Both the position numbers and the translations under genes were made by a program. DNA of 64,000 nt from Eukaryota sp. TZLM1-RC. Lineage: Eukaryota > Metamonada: BaSk clade. The stretch is from NCBI GenBank assembly GCA_040285825.1, contig JAUPSS010000005.1, positions 1,240,001 to 1,304,000 of the forward strand, read 5' to 3'. The notes below the pieces were generated by a model. The model ran no database searches. It was given only the letters and a program-made list of their open reading frames with translations, and had not been told where the DNA came from. Positions 63,608-64,000 of this stretch are shown in pieces (positions within the stretch are counted from its first letter, which is position 1; the number at the start of each line of letters is the position of its first letter).

Positions 63608-63672
63608 TTGAATGATTTCCAAACAATATTGGAAGAGAAAACAATGAAGAGATTTGGCACACTGCTTTTCAC
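62731..63672 (-). pseudogene. Reverse transcriptase of the group A copy
   Basis: The RT frame is open from the 5' truncation point (about 63607) to 62731 and holds the DFKNAF, QGDPLGP and YMDD boxes and the thumb up to FCRIFNEQRTNFLAKLLEID. It is frameshifted near 62830-62870, and the endonuclease part follows in another frame. The first about 20 codons of the frame are read from flanking group B sequence. Confidence 0.8.
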
Positions 63673-64000
63673 ACGATCGGAATTTCAACGCAACTTCGCG
63701 CAAAGTTTTCTGAAATCAAGATCAGGACTGAATAGCATGTTATAGGTGAAGCCCATGATGTCTAATGGGGTCAAAACAGGGAACAATACAAGATTGTAAA
63801 CTAAAAATGATGTAAAAGTGATTTTGGAGGGGTATTCTGCCATTCTGAAATTCACTGCATGTTTTTTGGTGCACAATTCAATACACTAATAATTAGTGAC
63901 TAATTTGTAGATACCCTCAGTTTTTTCACCAAAAAGGACAACACAGATCACGATTTTGTAGAGGAAACCTTGGTTCACTTAATTTCATCCCATTAGTTTT
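63608..64000 (+). mobile_element. Group B 3' region, right part, with extra sequence
   Basis: After the duplication the group B match continues (GAAAACAATGAAGAGATTTGG), diverges at about 63650-63945, and returns as GATTTTGTAGAGGAAACCTTGGTTC near the window end. The divergent 300 bp may be another insertion. The copy runs off the window. Confidence 0.55.

Noticed and set aside
1-64000. CRISPR array or bacterial operon
   Set aside because: No regularly spaced direct repeats. Gene content, tRNA context and spliced kinase are eukaryotic.

Overview
This is an AT-rich nuclear window from a eukaryote, most probably a free-living or amoeboid protist. The evidence is eukaryotic genes (a splicing-factor SF3B4 protein, a SET/SMYD protein, an AGC kinase, a receptor kinase), a nuclear tRNA-Gly, long intronless ORFs, two very short candidate introns (28 and 33 nt) and a dense load of retroelements. 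The species cannot be named from the sequence. The nuclear code looks standard: TAA, TAG and TGA all end long ORFs, and Trp in those ORFs is TGG.

Mobile DNA takes up a large part of the window. Most of it belongs to single-ORF non-LTR retrotransposons of the R2/CRE type: reverse transcriptase (RT) with YMDD or YADD, then a C-terminal CCHC finger, then a restriction-like endonuclease with an RGDLV/RADLV core. I call the groups A, B, C, D and E for convenience. Group B has a full-length copy (34943-38278) and truncated copies at about 9850, 17513, 47739, 55146, 55347 and 61940. Group A copies are at 11157, 14344, 16167 and 62037, with relatives at 31443 and 34500. Group C copies are at 546, 7223 and 13365. 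Many have 10-14 bp target-site duplications (TSDs), several are nested, and most are 5'-truncated. A short-LTR Ty3/gypsy chromovirus derivative (28388-30767), a second gag/LTR relic (27981-28309) and a pogo-like DDE transposase relic (30860-31437) add to this.

Three regions stand out. At 13.7-17.5 kb lies a foreign-looking block: a degraded RecD2-type helicase gene followed by unrecognised minus-strand ORFs. Group A insertions interrupt two of its genes and a group B copy abuts it. At 22.6-24.5 kb a Fanzor (eukaryotic TnpB-like) nuclease gene is broken by two frame changes in the middle. At 54.0-55.0 kb there is a second, different Fanzor relic.

Host-type genes sit between these: a membrane-protein relic (2.8 kb), a leucine-rich-repeat (LRR) relic (5.5 kb), SET protein (18.5 kb, +), SF3B4 (21.7 kb, -), a coiled-coil protein (39.3 kb, +), an RCC1-propeller/transmembrane/kinase receptor (41.7 kb, -), an RCC1+LRR protein (49 kb, +), an AGC kinase (55.9 kb, +), an LRR+IQ protein (57.6 kb, -) and tRNA-Gly (61.8 kb, -). 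Three group B insertion sites lie only about 10-60 bp upstream of ATG-started ORFs, which suggests gene-start-proximal integration.
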